Shown piece by piece: positions 7,964 to 17,079 of a stretch of 59,447 nt of DNA. The notes under the pieces are model-generated. The model ran no database searches and had not been told where the DNA came from. It saw only the letters and a list, made by a program, of their open reading frames with translations. Made by a program: the position numbers and the translations under genes. The first letter of the stretch is position 1. Each line of letters begins with the position of its first letter. The DNA lies in NCBI GenBank assembly GCA_017622085.1, contig JAGARU010000029.1, forward strand, positions 1-59,447. Reading direction: 5' to 3'. Source of the DNA: Clostridia bacterium (GTDB lineage Bacteria > Bacillota > Clostridia > Oscillospirales > CAG-272).

Positions 7964-9832
7964 ATGGATTATGAGCAGCTTGGTACGACCGCAGTTATTC
8001 ACGCAGTTTCAAAAACAGACAGATTAAAGGCCTTCGTGAACAGCGGCGATAAGGAACCTTCGTTCGATGGAAGTATTTACATCTACGACAACAATAAGTA
8101 CTCCAAAGACAATATCAAGCGGGTAGCTGTTCAGGTCAAAGGTAAAGGCGTTCTCTCTAAACCTACTGCAACAATCAAATATCCAGTCTCTGTTACCGAT
8201 CTCGAAAATTTCATGCAAAATGGCGGCGTGATGTTTTTTGTCGTTTACATCGACAGGGAAAGTGGCAACACAAAGCAAATATATTACTCCGCATTACTAC
8301 CATTCAAAATTAAGGAGATACTGAAAAGCAAAAAAACTGCCGCGAAAAATGTCAGGATAAAATTCAGACAATTACCGGTAGATGTTGACGAAATAACAGA
8401 ACTGTTTTTGAACTTCCATTCTAACGCCCAGAAACAGATTAGTTTCATTGGAAAGGAACTGCCGACCATCGAAGACCTGTATCAGAATGGGTTATTGGAG
8501 AGTTTGACGTTCTCTTATGTGAGTATGCAGGGGAACCAAGACGTTACATCCTACCCAAAATTGCTTGACGGGAAAGAACTTTACCTCTACGCAAACATCA
8601 AAGGCGGTGTGGCTCCCATTCCTGTTGAGTATTATTCGCAGATCAGTCAGCTTCAACTGAGTTGTACTGACGAGATTCCAATTGGGGTAAATGGAGTCGT
8701 TTATTATTCTGGCCTCGAAAAAACCATAACAGCTGAAAGAATTATCTACAGAATCGGAAGTAGTGTTACTATTTCCATTCCCAATCTGGACGAGCCTGTA
8801 GATGATATGGAAGAGCAAAAAGGTAACGTCAATGTAAAACTGAGAGGCACGCTAAAACAACGTATACAGGCATTGGAATTTCTGGTGGCTATGTTCGAAG
8901 CAAGAAATTTTGATTTTGGTGGCATTAACTTCCCAGCGAATTTTCCAGAAGCCGAGTTAGAAAAAATTAATCCAAATGACTATCCCGAAATATTAAGTGG
9001 CTACAAAAGAGTATTGGCTGTATTGGAAAAGCTGAATGTAAAAAAAGACCTTGCACTCGATGATTTTACAGAAGAAGACTTTGTGAAACTAAATTCACTT
9101 GTCGGAGCTATCGAAAACGGAACCCCGGTTCGAACGGTTAAAGATGACCTACCAAGCATAGTCAGTTTAAATTTTGGCGGCTTGCGATTAATTATGATAT
9201 GTCGAAAACAAGAGGACGGCACGTACCTGCTGTGGGATTATTTCAACAAGCAGATAGATATCTGTGTTGTTAATAGAGATAATGAGAAGCTACCTGCATC
9301 CCAATACTCTATTATGAAAGCAGATGATTTCCTCAAAATAGATAATCTCCGACTACAGAGTGTGGTAGATGATTTCAAGCGGATAGCGCCACAACAGTTC
9401 ATTGTTGAGAATGGCAATGTGATTATGCTTGAAATGCTTAAAGCCTATGACAAAGAACCGAATGCTGAACTGTTCGATGCGATCAAGCAGATGCATTCAT
9501 GGCTTGAAACGGTACACCAGTATCTTACTGATGAAGTAATGCTCATTAATAAACTTCAAATAGTACGTAGAGAGCGTGAACTGACCTTCGCCGAAAAGCA
9601 ACAGTTATTTGCGATTGCAAGTTCATCTGAAGATGTTGCATACAGAATTGGAGCATTAATCCTCTTGAATGAACAGGGAGAAGCCGAGCGATTGCTTAAT
9701 GATATGCCTCAAGAAAGAAAAGACGAGTTTATGTCTTACCCGATATTTAGGTTTTACACAAAGCCTAAAAAGAATGAAAACAAACATTCTGACAATGTAT
9801 CGTCTGGATGCGGGATTGGTATCCATTCATAG
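7964..9832 (+). CDS. DUF4365-type protein, putative PD-(D/E)XK-like fold
   Basis: About 622 residues from ATG 7964, with GAGGGGTG eight bases upstream. The N-terminal 150 residues match the DUF4365 pattern as I remember it: an FDGSIYIYD segment near residue 40 followed by VAVQVKGKG near residue 60, i.e. an acidic residue, beta strand and QVK in the order of a restriction-endonuclease-like core. The remaining 450 residues are mixed alpha/beta with no motif I recognise, ending in a lysine-rich tail. It has its own promoter and no partner genes. DUF4365 proteins are often found near mobile or defence genes; nuclease activity here is inference. Confidence 0.6.
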   Translation: MDYEQLGTTAVIHAVSKTDRLKAFVNSGDKEPSFDGSIYIYDNNKYSKDNIKRVAVQVKGKGVLSKPTATIKYPVSVTDLENFMQNGGVMFFVVYIDRESGNTKQIYYSALLPFKIKEILKSKKTAAKNVRIKFRQLPVDVDEITELFLNFHSNAQKQISFIGKELPTIEDLYQNGLLESLTFSYVSMQGNQDVTSYPKLLDGKELYLYANIKGGVAPIPVEYYSQISQLQLSCTDEIPIGVNGVVYYSGLEKTITAERIIYRIGSSVTISIPNLDEPVDDMEEQKGNVNVKLRGTLKQRIQALEFLVAMFEARNFDFGGINFPANFPEAELEKINPNDYPEILSGYKRVLAVLEKLNVKKDLALDDFTEEDFVKLNSLVGAIENGTPVRTVKDDLPSIVSLNFGGLRLIMICRKQEDGTYLLWDYFNKQIDICVVNRDNEKLPASQYSIMKADDFLKIDNLRLQSVVDDFKRIAPQQFIVENGNVIMLEMLKAYDKEPNAELFDAIKQMHSWLETVHQYLTDEVMLINKLQIVRRERELTFAEKQQLFAIASSSEDVAYRIGALILLNEQGEAERLLNDMPQERKDEFMSYPIFRFYTKPKKNENKHSDNVSSGCGIGIHS

Positions 9833-10022
9833 AAGTTAATCAAAAGCGTTATTTTCCTATTCGACTTTGCTGTATTTATCTCCACTCAGAATGACACGGG
9901 CGGGCGCAGTCGAAACCCGAAGGGCAAACGGCTTGCCGTTTGGATCTCGCGGAAGGTGCCGTAACCCCTTATAAAATAAGGATTTTTCGCACTTTCGCAA
10001 GACTCAATTTTGTTGCGAATAC
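9833..10022. other. Probable right end of a mobile element
   Basis: No gene. Two small perfect hairpins lie here: CAAACGGC-TT-GCCGTTTG at 9925-9942 and CCTTAT-AAA-ATAAGG at 9967-9981 followed by TTTTT. Immediately right of this block the sequence switches to the middle of a manganese catalase reading frame at about 10029, the pattern expected where an integrated element has interrupted a gene. Integrase and left end lie outside the window. Confidence 0.45.
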
Positions 10023-10241
10023 GTGATAGTAACAGAGCAAAAAGCCCGCGTCACCTACGACAACATCCTGCGCCTTGTCGATGATCCCGACATTAAGGAT
10101 CCCATCAAGTTCCTGCGCGAGCGGGAGATCGTACACTACCAACGCTTTTCTGACGCCCTGCGCATGACCCAGGACACCCTCAATTCCAAAAACTTCTATG
10201 CCTTCAATCCCGCCTTTGATCCCGCACACTTCAAGGGATAA
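10023..10241 (+). pseudogene. cotJC: 3' fragment of a CotJC/manganese catalase gene
   Basis: The 72 codons up to TAA at 10241 encode the conserved C-terminus of CotJC-type manganese catalases: EQKARVTYDNILRLVDDPD, then PIKFLREREIVHYQRF and SKNFYAFNPAFD. Full-length family members are about 190 residues or more, so roughly the first two thirds, with most of the di-manganese ligands, are missing. Upstream codons in this frame bear no resemblance to the family, and there is no ribosome binding site for the GTG at 10023. This is a relic left by insertion or rearrangement. CotJC belongs to the spore coat in spore formers, so the relic hints at a sporulating lineage. Confidence 0.85.
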
Positions 10242-10272
10242 GGTCGGCAGAGCAGGGAAGCACAATAAAAAT

Positions 10273-10299
10273 CAAGGCCGAGTCAATGACTCGGCCTTG
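10273..10299. terminator. Bidirectional terminator
   Basis: CAAGGCCGAGTC (10273-10284) and GACTCGGCCTTG (10288-10299) form a perfect 12-bp stem with a 3-nt loop between convergent genes (catalase relic on the plus strand, sigma factor on the minus strand). The T-run is weak on both sides. Confidence 0.7.
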
Positions 10300-10325
10300 T
10301 GTATTTGAGAGGTAATTCGAAAATA

Positions 10326-12011
10326 TCAAGCGGTGGGAAGCGTATCCGCAAAGACCACCGTCATGATGCCGCCGCGGCGGTCATCCTCGGGGAGGCTGAG
10401 GATGCCGTTGTCCAGCATCCAGCGGTAGAAGTACATATAGAGATACGTGCCGTATGCTTTGTTTCTGGCGCGGATGTACTCCTGCATATGAGCAGGATAC
10501 AGCGAGGCTTCCAGCTTACCGACCTGCTCAGAGCAGTTGGCGTAGATGGCATTGTATTCATTCAGGTCGATCCCCGCAAACAGATCAAGGCAGGGAAGAT
10601 CGCTTTTCACCACGGGGACGTTGACCGAAATGCCACCGTCACGCCGCACCACCAGTCCACGGGTAAAGAGCCGCTGATACTTGGACAGATTGGGCTGATT
10701 CTCGGGGAGCTGACCCGTGATGAACTCGTAGAGAATATCATAATCCGTGTTCTGATTATCTGACCATCCTTTGGGGCGAGTGTCGTAAGCCGTGCTCATT
10801 TGCACGGAAGCGAGATACGCGTACTGATCCGATTTTCGGTTCATGTGTCCGCAAGACCATAGGCAGGTCGTGTCGTAGTCTACGGTGTAGTCGTCATCCA
10901 CCGCGGCATTGGCGATATAACATCCACCGTCGGGACGCTGGATCCAAAAGCGGTTGAGGATATTTTCATCGACTTGCGTATCCAAGGAGGGGAGATCCTG
11001 TTGCCCCCACATGAACGCGCTCCACCGCCAAAGGTTCAAGTCGCCGTCAGGGACATAGACGGAATCCTTGTGTTGCTCGTAGTATTCATCCATATTCTTC
11101 AGCCATACGGGCATGAAGCGCTTGCAGAGCTTGTCTACAGCCTCGGTTTTCAGCTTGTAGATCGCCTCGTCCACCTCCTTGGTGGAGCGGCTGATGACGA
11201 TATCGGTACGGAGCTTTCCGCCCTCTACGCGGGACATAAATCCGAATGCCTCCAAGTCCGCCACGATATCCGCAATGAAAACGGGGGTGATCCCCAGCTC
11301 CTCGGCGATCTCAGCCTCGGTCTTGGGAGATAGATAAGCGGCGTAAGCAATGTTCTGCGCCAGCACCGTGTTCAAGTGAGCGGCCGTGTCCCCTGTGGTG
11401 CCGGGGCGTCCGTTGTGTCCCATACTGCAAAATCGAATGGGATTGATTCCCAGCGTTCCTTTATTTCTTTCCATATTCATACCCTCCTTGATGGTTTTTC
11501 TGGCATCAAACAGATGCCATTTCACCGTCCCCACGGGAATGTCCATACCCTCCGCAATCTCTTTGACCGACTGCCCGCCGTAGTAGTGGGCGACCACGAT
11601 CCTTCGTTGGGTCTCACCGAGATAGGCGATCTCCCGCCGCAGGAGTCTGAGGCTGTCCTCATGGGCGGCGCGCTCTGCCCGTTCGGCATCCTCTGTATCG
11701 ATCAGCGCGAGAGGCATCCTCGCCCCCGTCTCCGCGACCTGCTCCATCACCTCGTCCACCGATATGCCGCCGCGCTCTCTCACCTTGTTCTTTTTTTCGA
11801 CCCAACGGGCAAAGACAAAGGAGGAAATGCGCCAGATATAGGAATTGACGTTGTAGATCATCCCGTCACGGAGCAAGGACAGGTAGACCTCGTAGGTGAT
11901 ATCCGAGGCCAGCTCCTCGGCCTCGTAGGAATCTTGGGTCTTGGACAAGGCAAAGCCGTAGATCCGTTGGAGATATTCGGTGATGATGCGATCGGCGTTC
12001 TGCTTGTCCAT
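10326..12011 (-). CDS. ECF-type sigma factor with large C-terminal extension
   Basis: A 561-residue protein, start supported by GGGAGATC before the ATG at 12011. Residues 1-180 are a sigma-70 factor: region 2 around YEAEELASDITYEVYLSL and region 4 around RRIVVAHYYGGQSVKEIAEG with recognition helix VGTVKWHLFDARKTIKEG. Normal ECF factors end near residue 180; here 380 more residues follow. They begin with a winged-helix-like segment (KTEAEIAEELGITPVFIADI) and continue into a Trp/Tyr-rich globular region (WRWSAFMWGQQD). The extension may bind a ligand or act as a built-in anti-sigma module (inference). It is monocistronic, with no anti-sigma gene next to it. Confidence 0.8.
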   Translation of the reverse strand: MDKQNADRIITEYLQRIYGFALSKTQDSYEAEELASDITYEVYLSLLRDGMIYNVNSYIWRISSFVFARWVEKKNKVRERGGISVDEVMEQVAETGARMPLALIDTEDAERAERAAHEDSLRLLRREIAYLGETQRRIVVAHYYGGQSVKEIAEGMDIPVGTVKWHLFDARKTIKEGMNMERNKGTLGINPIRFCSMGHNGRPGTTGDTAAHLNTVLAQNIAYAAYLSPKTEAEIAEELGITPVFIADIVADLEAFGFMSRVEGGKLRTDIVISRSTKEVDEAIYKLKTEAVDKLCKRFMPVWLKNMDEYYEQHKDSVYVPDGDLNLWRWSAFMWGQQDLPSLDTQVDENILNRFWIQRPDGGCYIANAAVDDDYTVDYDTTCLWSCGHMNRKSDQYAYLASVQMSTAYDTRPKGWSDNQNTDYDILYEFITGQLPENQPNLSKYQRLFTRGLVVRRDGGISVNVPVVKSDLPCLDLFAGIDLNEYNAIYANCSEQVGKLEASLYPAHMQEYIRARNKAYGTYLYMYFYRWMLDNGILSLPEDDRRGGIMTVVFADTLPTA

Positions 12012-12140
12012 GGCGATCTCCCTTCGGTTTTGTGGGGTGGTGTCATCTATATAAGTGGGGGAGATGGGAAAAAGGTTGGTAGAAATGGAAAAAATTTGTG
12101 AGGAAATGTCAGGGGATATTTCTGAGATAATGTGTCAGCG

Positions 12141-12725
12141 TTATTTCATCCATTTTTCCACGCGCGCCTGCCAACGGTAGCGGTAAAGCACCAGCAAGCG
12201 GTCGATCAGAAGATCGTACGCGAAAAATGCAATATAAGCCAGAGCCACGGCCACCCAGCCCATCCATGAAGGGTCACCTTTTTCTCCGAATGCAAGGGTA
12301 AAGGCATCGGACAAAGAACCGGCTCCTTGCATCATGAGAAAGTAAAAGGCAATGAAGTATGCCGATAATGCAACCAGAACAAGGATCGCTTTCAGCAATA
12401 TCGAAATCAACTTGGGGAGCCGATCAAATTTTGCTTTGACCATGGGATAGTACCCCGCAAGCCCGAGATACATCCAAGGCGCAAAGCTGAAGGGCATCAG
12501 AATCACTGAAAGCAACCCTGTGACGGCATAGGTCATGAAAGCATATCCGTTGCCGTAGCAAAGCATGATGGGAAGCAGGAGCAGGGAGGCGAGCATGGTC
12601 GTGGTGATATCCATGACCTCAAGGATGGCACCGAATCCCAAAATCACAACGCCCAAGGCGCAGAGAACGGCGCAAAGAGCCAGACGCTTGGTTTTGCGGG
12701 CGGTTTGATTTCTTCTTCGCGGCAT
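12141..12725 (-). CDS. Small polytopic membrane protein (ECF S-component-like)
   Basis: A 194-residue protein with a basic N-terminus (MPRRRNQTARKTKR) and about five to six hydrophobic helices (LALCAVLCALGVVILGFGAI near residues 15-34, more near 45-60, 65-85, 105-130 and 155-180). Length, topology and the early LCAVLCALG helix resemble substrate-binding S components of energy-coupling-factor vitamin transporters, but no diagnostic motif is visible. It follows ribF by 90 nt on the same strand. A flavin link is tempting but unproven. Start from GAAAGGAGC before ATG 12725. Confidence 0.5.
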   Translation of the reverse strand: MPRRRNQTARKTKRLALCAVLCALGVVILGFGAILEVMDITTTMLASLLLLPIMLCYGNGYAFMTYAVTGLLSVILMPFSFAPWMYLGLAGYYPMVKAKFDRLPKLISILLKAILVLVALSAYFIAFYFLMMQGAGSLSDAFTLAFGEKGDPSWMGWVAVALAYIAFFAYDLLIDRLLVLYRYRWQARVEKWMK

Positions 12726-12815
12726 GATGGCGCTCCTTTCTGAGTAAGATATGAGGAATATCGGTCACACATGGCTGTGCGAAGCGAAAAAGCTTTGAAA
12801 ACAGAATGTGGATTC

Positions 12816-13844
12816 TCACTTGTGCGACGTAAGATATTGCTTGACGTACGCTTCTGCGGCTATTGCATCTGCGGAAATGGCCGCAGTCAGCGCCTCTAAC
12901 GAGGAAAATTGCTTTTCGGGGCGCAAGCGGCATAAGAATTCCACACGCATACGGTAGCCGTACAGATCTTGTGCGGGTCCGAAAATGTGCGTTTCGCAGT
13001 TGACCTCTGCGTGTTCATCCACCGTCGGGTGAGAGCCGATATTGGCTACGCCCGGGAAAACTCCCAAAGGCGTATGGCAGAGAACGGCATAAACCCCCAA
13101 GGCGGGGATCAGGCTTTCGGGGTAGAAATATTGGTTGGCTGTGGGAAATCCCAGCTTTCGTCCCAAACGCTTGCCCTTGACCACAACGCTTTCCAGCGCG
13201 TACGGCCGTCCCAGATGGCGAATGGCTGTGTCTGCGTGACCCTCCTGTAACAAACGCCGGATGTAGGTTGCGCTGACGGTTTCGCCATCCACAATCACGG
13301 GATCCGCGATCTTGGCATAATATCCATCTTCAGGGCGATCAAAATATGCTTTCAGTTGTGCGGCCGTACCGCGTCCTTGGGCACCAAAGTGATAGTTGAA
13401 GCCGCAAACCGCACCGCGCACACCCAAGGCATGGGACAAAAAGGACAGAAAATCTTCGGGAGACAGGCTGCAAATACTTTCAAATTCGCACAGGCAAACG
13501 AAATCCATGCCGAGCTGATGAAAAATGGAGAGCTTTTCTTCCAGCGTCGTCAGATGAAATTGTCCGTTACCTATAAAGGTTTTGTCAAACGGTGTTTCAC
13601 AATTTGCCCCACGCAGATAGTCGGTGGAGGGGCAGTAAAAGGTAAAAACGCCGCACAGCGCGTTCGGAAGCTGTTGGTCACGCAGTTCCTTGGTCAAATG
13701 CAGCAGGGAAGCGTGTCCCTTGTGTACGCCGTCAAAGTTTCCAAGACAAACGGTCAGAGGGGGAGGGGGCGCTTGCATGGGGATGGGCTCTCCGTGACGG
13801 AGATCCCAAAATACGGGAGAGATGCCCGTCATGTCAAAAGACAC
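12816..13844 (-). CDS. ribF: Bifunctional riboflavin kinase / FAD synthetase
   Basis: A 342-residue enzyme that phosphorylates riboflavin to FMN and adenylates FMN to FAD. The N-terminal nucleotidylyltransferase half has CLGNFDGVHKGH near residue 32 (HxGH-type motif) and YIRRLLQEG near residue 190. The C-terminal flavokinase half has GKRLGRKLGFPTAN near residue 225 and VNCETHIFG, where the conserved N-x-E supplies the catalytic Glu. Length is slightly over the usual 310 residues because of an N-terminal leader. The GTG start at 13844 is preceded by GAGGAGGTG and lies 3 nt after the ireB stop, so the two are cotranscribed. Confidence 0.93.
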   Translation of the reverse strand: MSFDMTGISPVFWDLRHGEPIPMQAPPPPLTVCLGNFDGVHKGHASLLHLTKELRDQQLPNALCGVFTFYCPSTDYLRGANCETPFDKTFIGNGQFHLTTLEEKLSIFHQLGMDFVCLCEFESICSLSPEDFLSFLSHALGVRGAVCGFNYHFGAQGRGTAAQLKAYFDRPEDGYYAKIADPVIVDGETVSATYIRRLLQEGHADTAIRHLGRPYALESVVVKGKRLGRKLGFPTANQYFYPESLIPALGVYAVLCHTPLGVFPGVANIGSHPTVDEHAEVNCETHIFGPAQDLYGYRMRVEFLCRLRPEKQFSSLEALTAAISADAIAAEAYVKQYLTSHK

Positions 13845-13847
13845 GGT

Positions 13848-14108
13848 TTACACCTCCTCGGCGGGGGAAGAAGTACCCAGCGCGCGCGCAAGAATGAGCC
13901 GAAGCAGCTTATCCCGCCCGATGGAACGAATCAAGATCTTGATGTGCGGATCGTCCGGAAGATACGTGGGATCCTCGGTAACGAGATATCCCGCCATCCC
14001 TTCAATGGGATCCTCATGAAGCTGTGAAAGACGCGCAAGCAGTTCGGAAAACTGCGCTTTTTGCACGTCGGCGGTGACCGAAACGGTCGGATTTTGAAAA
14101 TTCTGCAT
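13848..14108 (-). CDS. ireB: IreB-family regulatory phosphoprotein
   Basis: An 86-residue protein. Its second half carries the family signature: EDPIEGMAGYLVTEDPTYLP, then KILIRSIGRDKLLRLIL. IreB (formerly UPF0297) is a small dimeric phosphoprotein controlled by the Ser/Thr kinase IreK and phosphatase IreP in enterococci. ATG 14108 is chosen over the TTG ten codons upstream because AGGAG lies nine bases before it. First gene of the ireB-ribF unit; usual clostridial neighbours (alaS, ruvX) are absent. Confidence 0.8.
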   Translation of the reverse strand: MQNFQNPTVSVTADVQKAQFSELLARLSQLHEDPIEGMAGYLVTEDPTYLPDDPHIKILIRSIGRDKLLRLILARALGTSSPAEEV

Positions 14109-14165
14109 CAGGGAAAGCTCCTTTTTAATAGCAATCAAAGACTATGTATAATAGATCAATTTATA

Positions 14166-14194
14166 ATTATACACTATTTTTTTAAGAAATGTAA
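14166..14194 (-). promoter_or_regulatory. Promoter of the ireB-ribF unit
   Basis: On the minus strand: TTACAT (14194-14189), 17-bp spacer, TATAAT (14171-14166), about 58 nt before the ireB start. Confidence 0.75.
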
Positions 14195-14247
14195 GAACAA
14201 AATGAAAAAATCTTGTGAAAAGATCGCTGACATGAGCGGCTGCTCAA

Positions 14248-14276
14248 AGAAAAAAGACGGCGCATGACCGTCTTCT
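14248..14276 (-). terminator. Terminator of the amino-sugar operon
   Basis: Read on the minus strand, AAGACGG (14274-14268) pairs with CCGTCTT (14260-14254) and is followed by a T-run (14255-14250), 45 nt after the nagA stop. Confidence 0.8.
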
Positions 14277-14319
14277 TCCTTTGTGTGGAGATCATTACAG
14301 AGGAATTGAACACAGCTCC

Positions 14320-15468
14320 TCAGGGAAGCACCGCAACTCCTTTTGCAAACACGCCTTTGATTTGGATATGCTCATCAAACACCGCAAGATCCGCATCCAT
14401 TCCACGGGCGATACATCCCTTGCCTGTGAGCTTCATGATCCTTGCGGGGGTGGACGTCAGCATTTTAACGGCATCCGTCAGCGGGATCCCCGCTTCATGG
14501 ACTGCCACACGCAAAAGCCTGTCCGCCGTGGCAATGCTTCCGGCAAAAGCACTTCTGTCCATCAGCTTGCAAACACCGTCCTCAATGATGAACTCGGTAC
14601 TTTGCATAAAGCCGTGGGTTTGCTCCGTACCGGCCAGAGCCAGGCAGTCGGTCACGAGAGCGATCCTGTCCGCGCCCTTGATCTGATAGATCATGCGGAT
14701 CAGCTCAGGGGGCAAATGCTTGCCGTCACAGATGATCTCAACGAACAGATCCTTCATCAAATAGGCTGTTTCAATCACGCCGAGCCTGCGAAAGCCGTGG
14801 TCACGGGTGACGGTGGAGGTGCAGGAATACAGATGAGTGATCAGACTGCAACCGTGCTCCATGGCTCGTAGCATATCATCATACGTCGCGTCGGTATGGC
14901 CGCCAGACGCGACCACGCCGTATTGCTTCAAGGCCTTGGCAAAGTCCTCCCCCACGTCGTTTTCGGGGGCGTAGCTCCAGCGGGCGATCACATCGGCGTA
15001 TTTCTCCAAGAGCGGGAGATATTCCTGCGAACGGGGGGCTGTGATGAAGTCTGCGCACTGTGCGCCCGCCTGTCTCTGAGACAGGTACGGTCCCTCCAGA
15101 TGCGCACCTATGACGGTACCCTTCACGCGGGGATCGTCCATGACTTGCCGGATGTTTTCCACCGATCGTGCCATGCTTGTAAACTCGGCCGCAGAAATTG
15201 TGGGACAGATCGAGGTGGTTCCGTGGCGCAAATGGAAATGACAACCCTCAACGATCTCATCCACGCTTCCTTCAAAGGGATTTCCGCCTCCGCCGTGGGT
15301 ATGAATATCTATGAAGCCGGGACTGACGTAATATCCCGTTGCATCGTATTCCCCGATCACAGGATAGTCGGAGGCGGTCACGTCGGTGATCCTGCCGTTT
15401 TCAAAATAAATATAACCGTCAAATAATCCGTCGGACAAAATGATCCGATCACACTTGATTCTTTCCAT
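14320..15468 (-). CDS. nagA: N-acetylglucosamine-6-phosphate deacetylase
   Basis: A 382-residue amidohydrolase that removes acetate from GlcNAc-6-phosphate to give GlcN-6-phosphate, substrate of the adjacent NagB. Metal site motifs: IDIHTHGGGG near residue 55 (HxH), GAHLEGPYLS (Glu ligand), SGGHTDATYDD (His) and LVTDCLALAGT with the catalytic Asp. ATG 15468 lies 2 nt after the nagB stop, so the two are translationally linked; the longer reading frame upstream merely overlaps nagB. Last gene of a five-gene operon, cytoplasmic. Confidence 0.93.
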   Translation of the reverse strand: MERIKCDRIILSDGLFDGYIYFENGRITDVTASDYPVIGEYDATGYYVSPGFIDIHTHGGGGNPFEGSVDEIVEGCHFHLRHGTTSICPTISAAEFTSMARSVENIRQVMDDPRVKGTVIGAHLEGPYLSQRQAGAQCADFITAPRSQEYLPLLEKYADVIARWSYAPENDVGEDFAKALKQYGVVASGGHTDATYDDMLRAMEHGCSLITHLYSCTSTVTRDHGFRRLGVIETAYLMKDLFVEIICDGKHLPPELIRMIYQIKGADRIALVTDCLALAGTEQTHGFMQSTEFIIEDGVCKLMDRSAFAGSIATADRLLRVAVHEAGIPLTDAVKMLTSTPARIMKLTGKGCIARGMDADLAVFDEHIQIKGVFAKGVAVLP

Positions 15469-15470
15469 AA

Positions 15471-16235
15471 TCAGATTTCCAAAAGAGCGCTGCTGTCGCC
15501 GTCCAGATACAGAATGGCACTCTGATGACGGCGCAGGACGGTGGCGGGGCATTTTTCGCTGATCTCCCCGTAAATCGTGTCGTAAACGGCCGGGGCCTTG
15601 GTTTGGGCAGGGACGACACAGAAGAGATGTTCTCCCGCAAAAAGCGTAGGTACCGTCAAGGTAATGGCGGTTTGGGGCACGTCGTCGATATGGGCGAAGC
15701 AACCGTCATGCACCTGCTGATTACGGCAGATATCATCCAAGGCCACGGGCTTGACCGCCAGCGGATCGTTAAAATCCGCTACGGGAGGGTCGTTGAAGGC
15801 AATATGTCCGTTTTCTCCGATACCCATGACCACGATGTCGGTGGGATACTGCTGTAAGAGCGCAGAATAGCGGGCGCATTCCTCCTCAGCATCAGAAGCG
15901 GAAATATCGATATAGTGAACACTTCGGAAGGGGACCTGTCCGAAAATATGGGCCTTCAGAAAATTACCGAATCCCTGGGGCGCTTCGGGAGAAAGTCCCA
16001 CGTACTCGTCCATATGAAAGGCGTTCACACGACTCCACGGGATGTCGGTATCAGCAACCAAGGCGGCCAGTACCTCATTTTGCGAAGGTGCGGCGGCAAA
16101 GATCATATTGACGGTATCCTTTTCTTCGAGAAGGGAGAGCATACAAGCCTTGATATCCCCCGCGGCAGCCTTACCCATTTCCGCCCTGGTTGAAAAAATG
16201 TTGACAGTCAACAGGTCTTTTTGCATCGATTTCAT
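15471..16235 (-). CDS. nagB: Glucosamine-6-phosphate deaminase
   Basis: A 254-residue enzyme converting GlcN-6-phosphate to fructose-6-phosphate plus ammonia. Conserved segments: FHMDEYVGL near residue 75 (catalytic Asp) and VMGIGENGHIAFNDPP near residue 135 with the His-containing ring-opening loop. Length is typical of the compact Firmicutes form without the allosteric C-terminal part. Start at 16235 follows AAGGAG and abuts the stop codon of the upstream TIM-barrel gene. Confidence 0.9.
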   Translation of the reverse strand: MKSMQKDLLTVNIFSTRAEMGKAAAGDIKACMLSLLEEKDTVNMIFAAAPSQNEVLAALVADTDIPWSRVNAFHMDEYVGLSPEAPQGFGNFLKAHIFGQVPFRSVHYIDISASDAEEECARYSALLQQYPTDIVVMGIGENGHIAFNDPPVADFNDPLAVKPVALDDICRNQQVHDGCFAHIDDVPQTAITLTVPTLFAGEHLFCVVPAQTKAPAVYDTIYGEISEKCPATVLRRHQSAILYLDGDSSALLEI

Positions 16236-17078
16236 TTATATCAGCTCCTTACATTTCGTTACGGCATCGGTAAAAGCAGTTTCTGCGTCCGCGTATTGAT
16301 ATGGATTTTCAAAGGAGAGTCCCACAAGAGCGTTCAGCCCCGAAAAGGTCTGCAGGTGGGGCTCCAGGGACACGAAAAAATCCTCGGCTGCATATTGCTT
16401 ATGAGCCGTGAGAATTTCCCGGATCCTTGCTTCTCCCTTGCCGGGGGGCACGACGGCACCTGCCGCCAGTGCATCCTTGACGTGGAAGTAAGCAATATCC
16501 TTTTGCAGGAGACTGTAAGCCTCAGGGTAAGGATCCACGCCCTCCAAAACGAAATTTCCCATATCAAACACGCATTTGAGCGCTCCGTTAAAGCAGTCTA
16601 TCAGCTCACGGCAACGCTCAGGTGTATCGCCGTATATGTTGGCTTCGTTTTCATGACACAGCGTGATCCCGTATGCATCCGCCAAGGCAACAAGCCTTGC
16701 AAGCGCTTCCCATACTTGATCCTTCATGTGCGCGATATTCTTTCCGCTCGGTGCATAAAAGCTAAAGACGCGAACGTATTTTGTTTCCAACACGCTTGCC
16801 GCTTCGTAAACACGTTTTGCCATATCCATATGCGCCGCCATGTCTCCATCCAAGGGTATCTTTCCCAAAGGGGAGCCGATGGCAGATACCTGAACGCCAA
16901 AGTCATCCAGCCTTCGCTTGACTTCTTTGATCTCCTCCTTTGACAATACGGATATATTTTTCCCGTCCACGTGTCGGATTTCAATATATGCAATGCCGAA
17001 TTGCCTGAGTCCGTATAACTGTTCCTGAAAGGATACAGCGTATTCATCCGCAAATGCCGAAAGCTTGCAATGACTCAT
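16236..17078 (-). CDS. Sugar phosphate isomerase/epimerase (AP endonuclease 2-like TIM barrel)
   Basis: About 280 residues. Family signs are LSAFADEYAVSFQEQLYGL at the N-terminus, YIEIRHVDGKNI, then ITLCHENEANIYGDTPER (metal-binding His-Glu), VFDMGNFVLEG and AYFHVKDALAAG, i.e. the Glu/Asp/His set of xylose-isomerase-like TIM barrels. Probably isomerises a ketose or inosose derivative together with the two oxidoreductases upstream. ATG 17078 (GGAG six bases before it) is preferred over an upstream in-frame ATG at 17090, which overlaps the previous gene. Exact substrate unknown. Confidence 0.82.
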   Translation of the reverse strand: MSHCKLSAFADEYAVSFQEQLYGLRQFGIAYIEIRHVDGKNISVLSKEEIKEVKRRLDDFGVQVSAIGSPLGKIPLDGDMAAHMDMAKRVYEAASVLETKYVRVFSFYAPSGKNIAHMKDQVWEALARLVALADAYGITLCHENEANIYGDTPERCRELIDCFNGALKCVFDMGNFVLEGVDPYPEAYSLLQKDIAYFHVKDALAAGAVVPPGKGEARIREILTAHKQYAAEDFFVSLEPHLQTFSGLNALVGLSFENPYQYADAETAFTDAVTKCKELI

Positions 17079-17079
17079 A

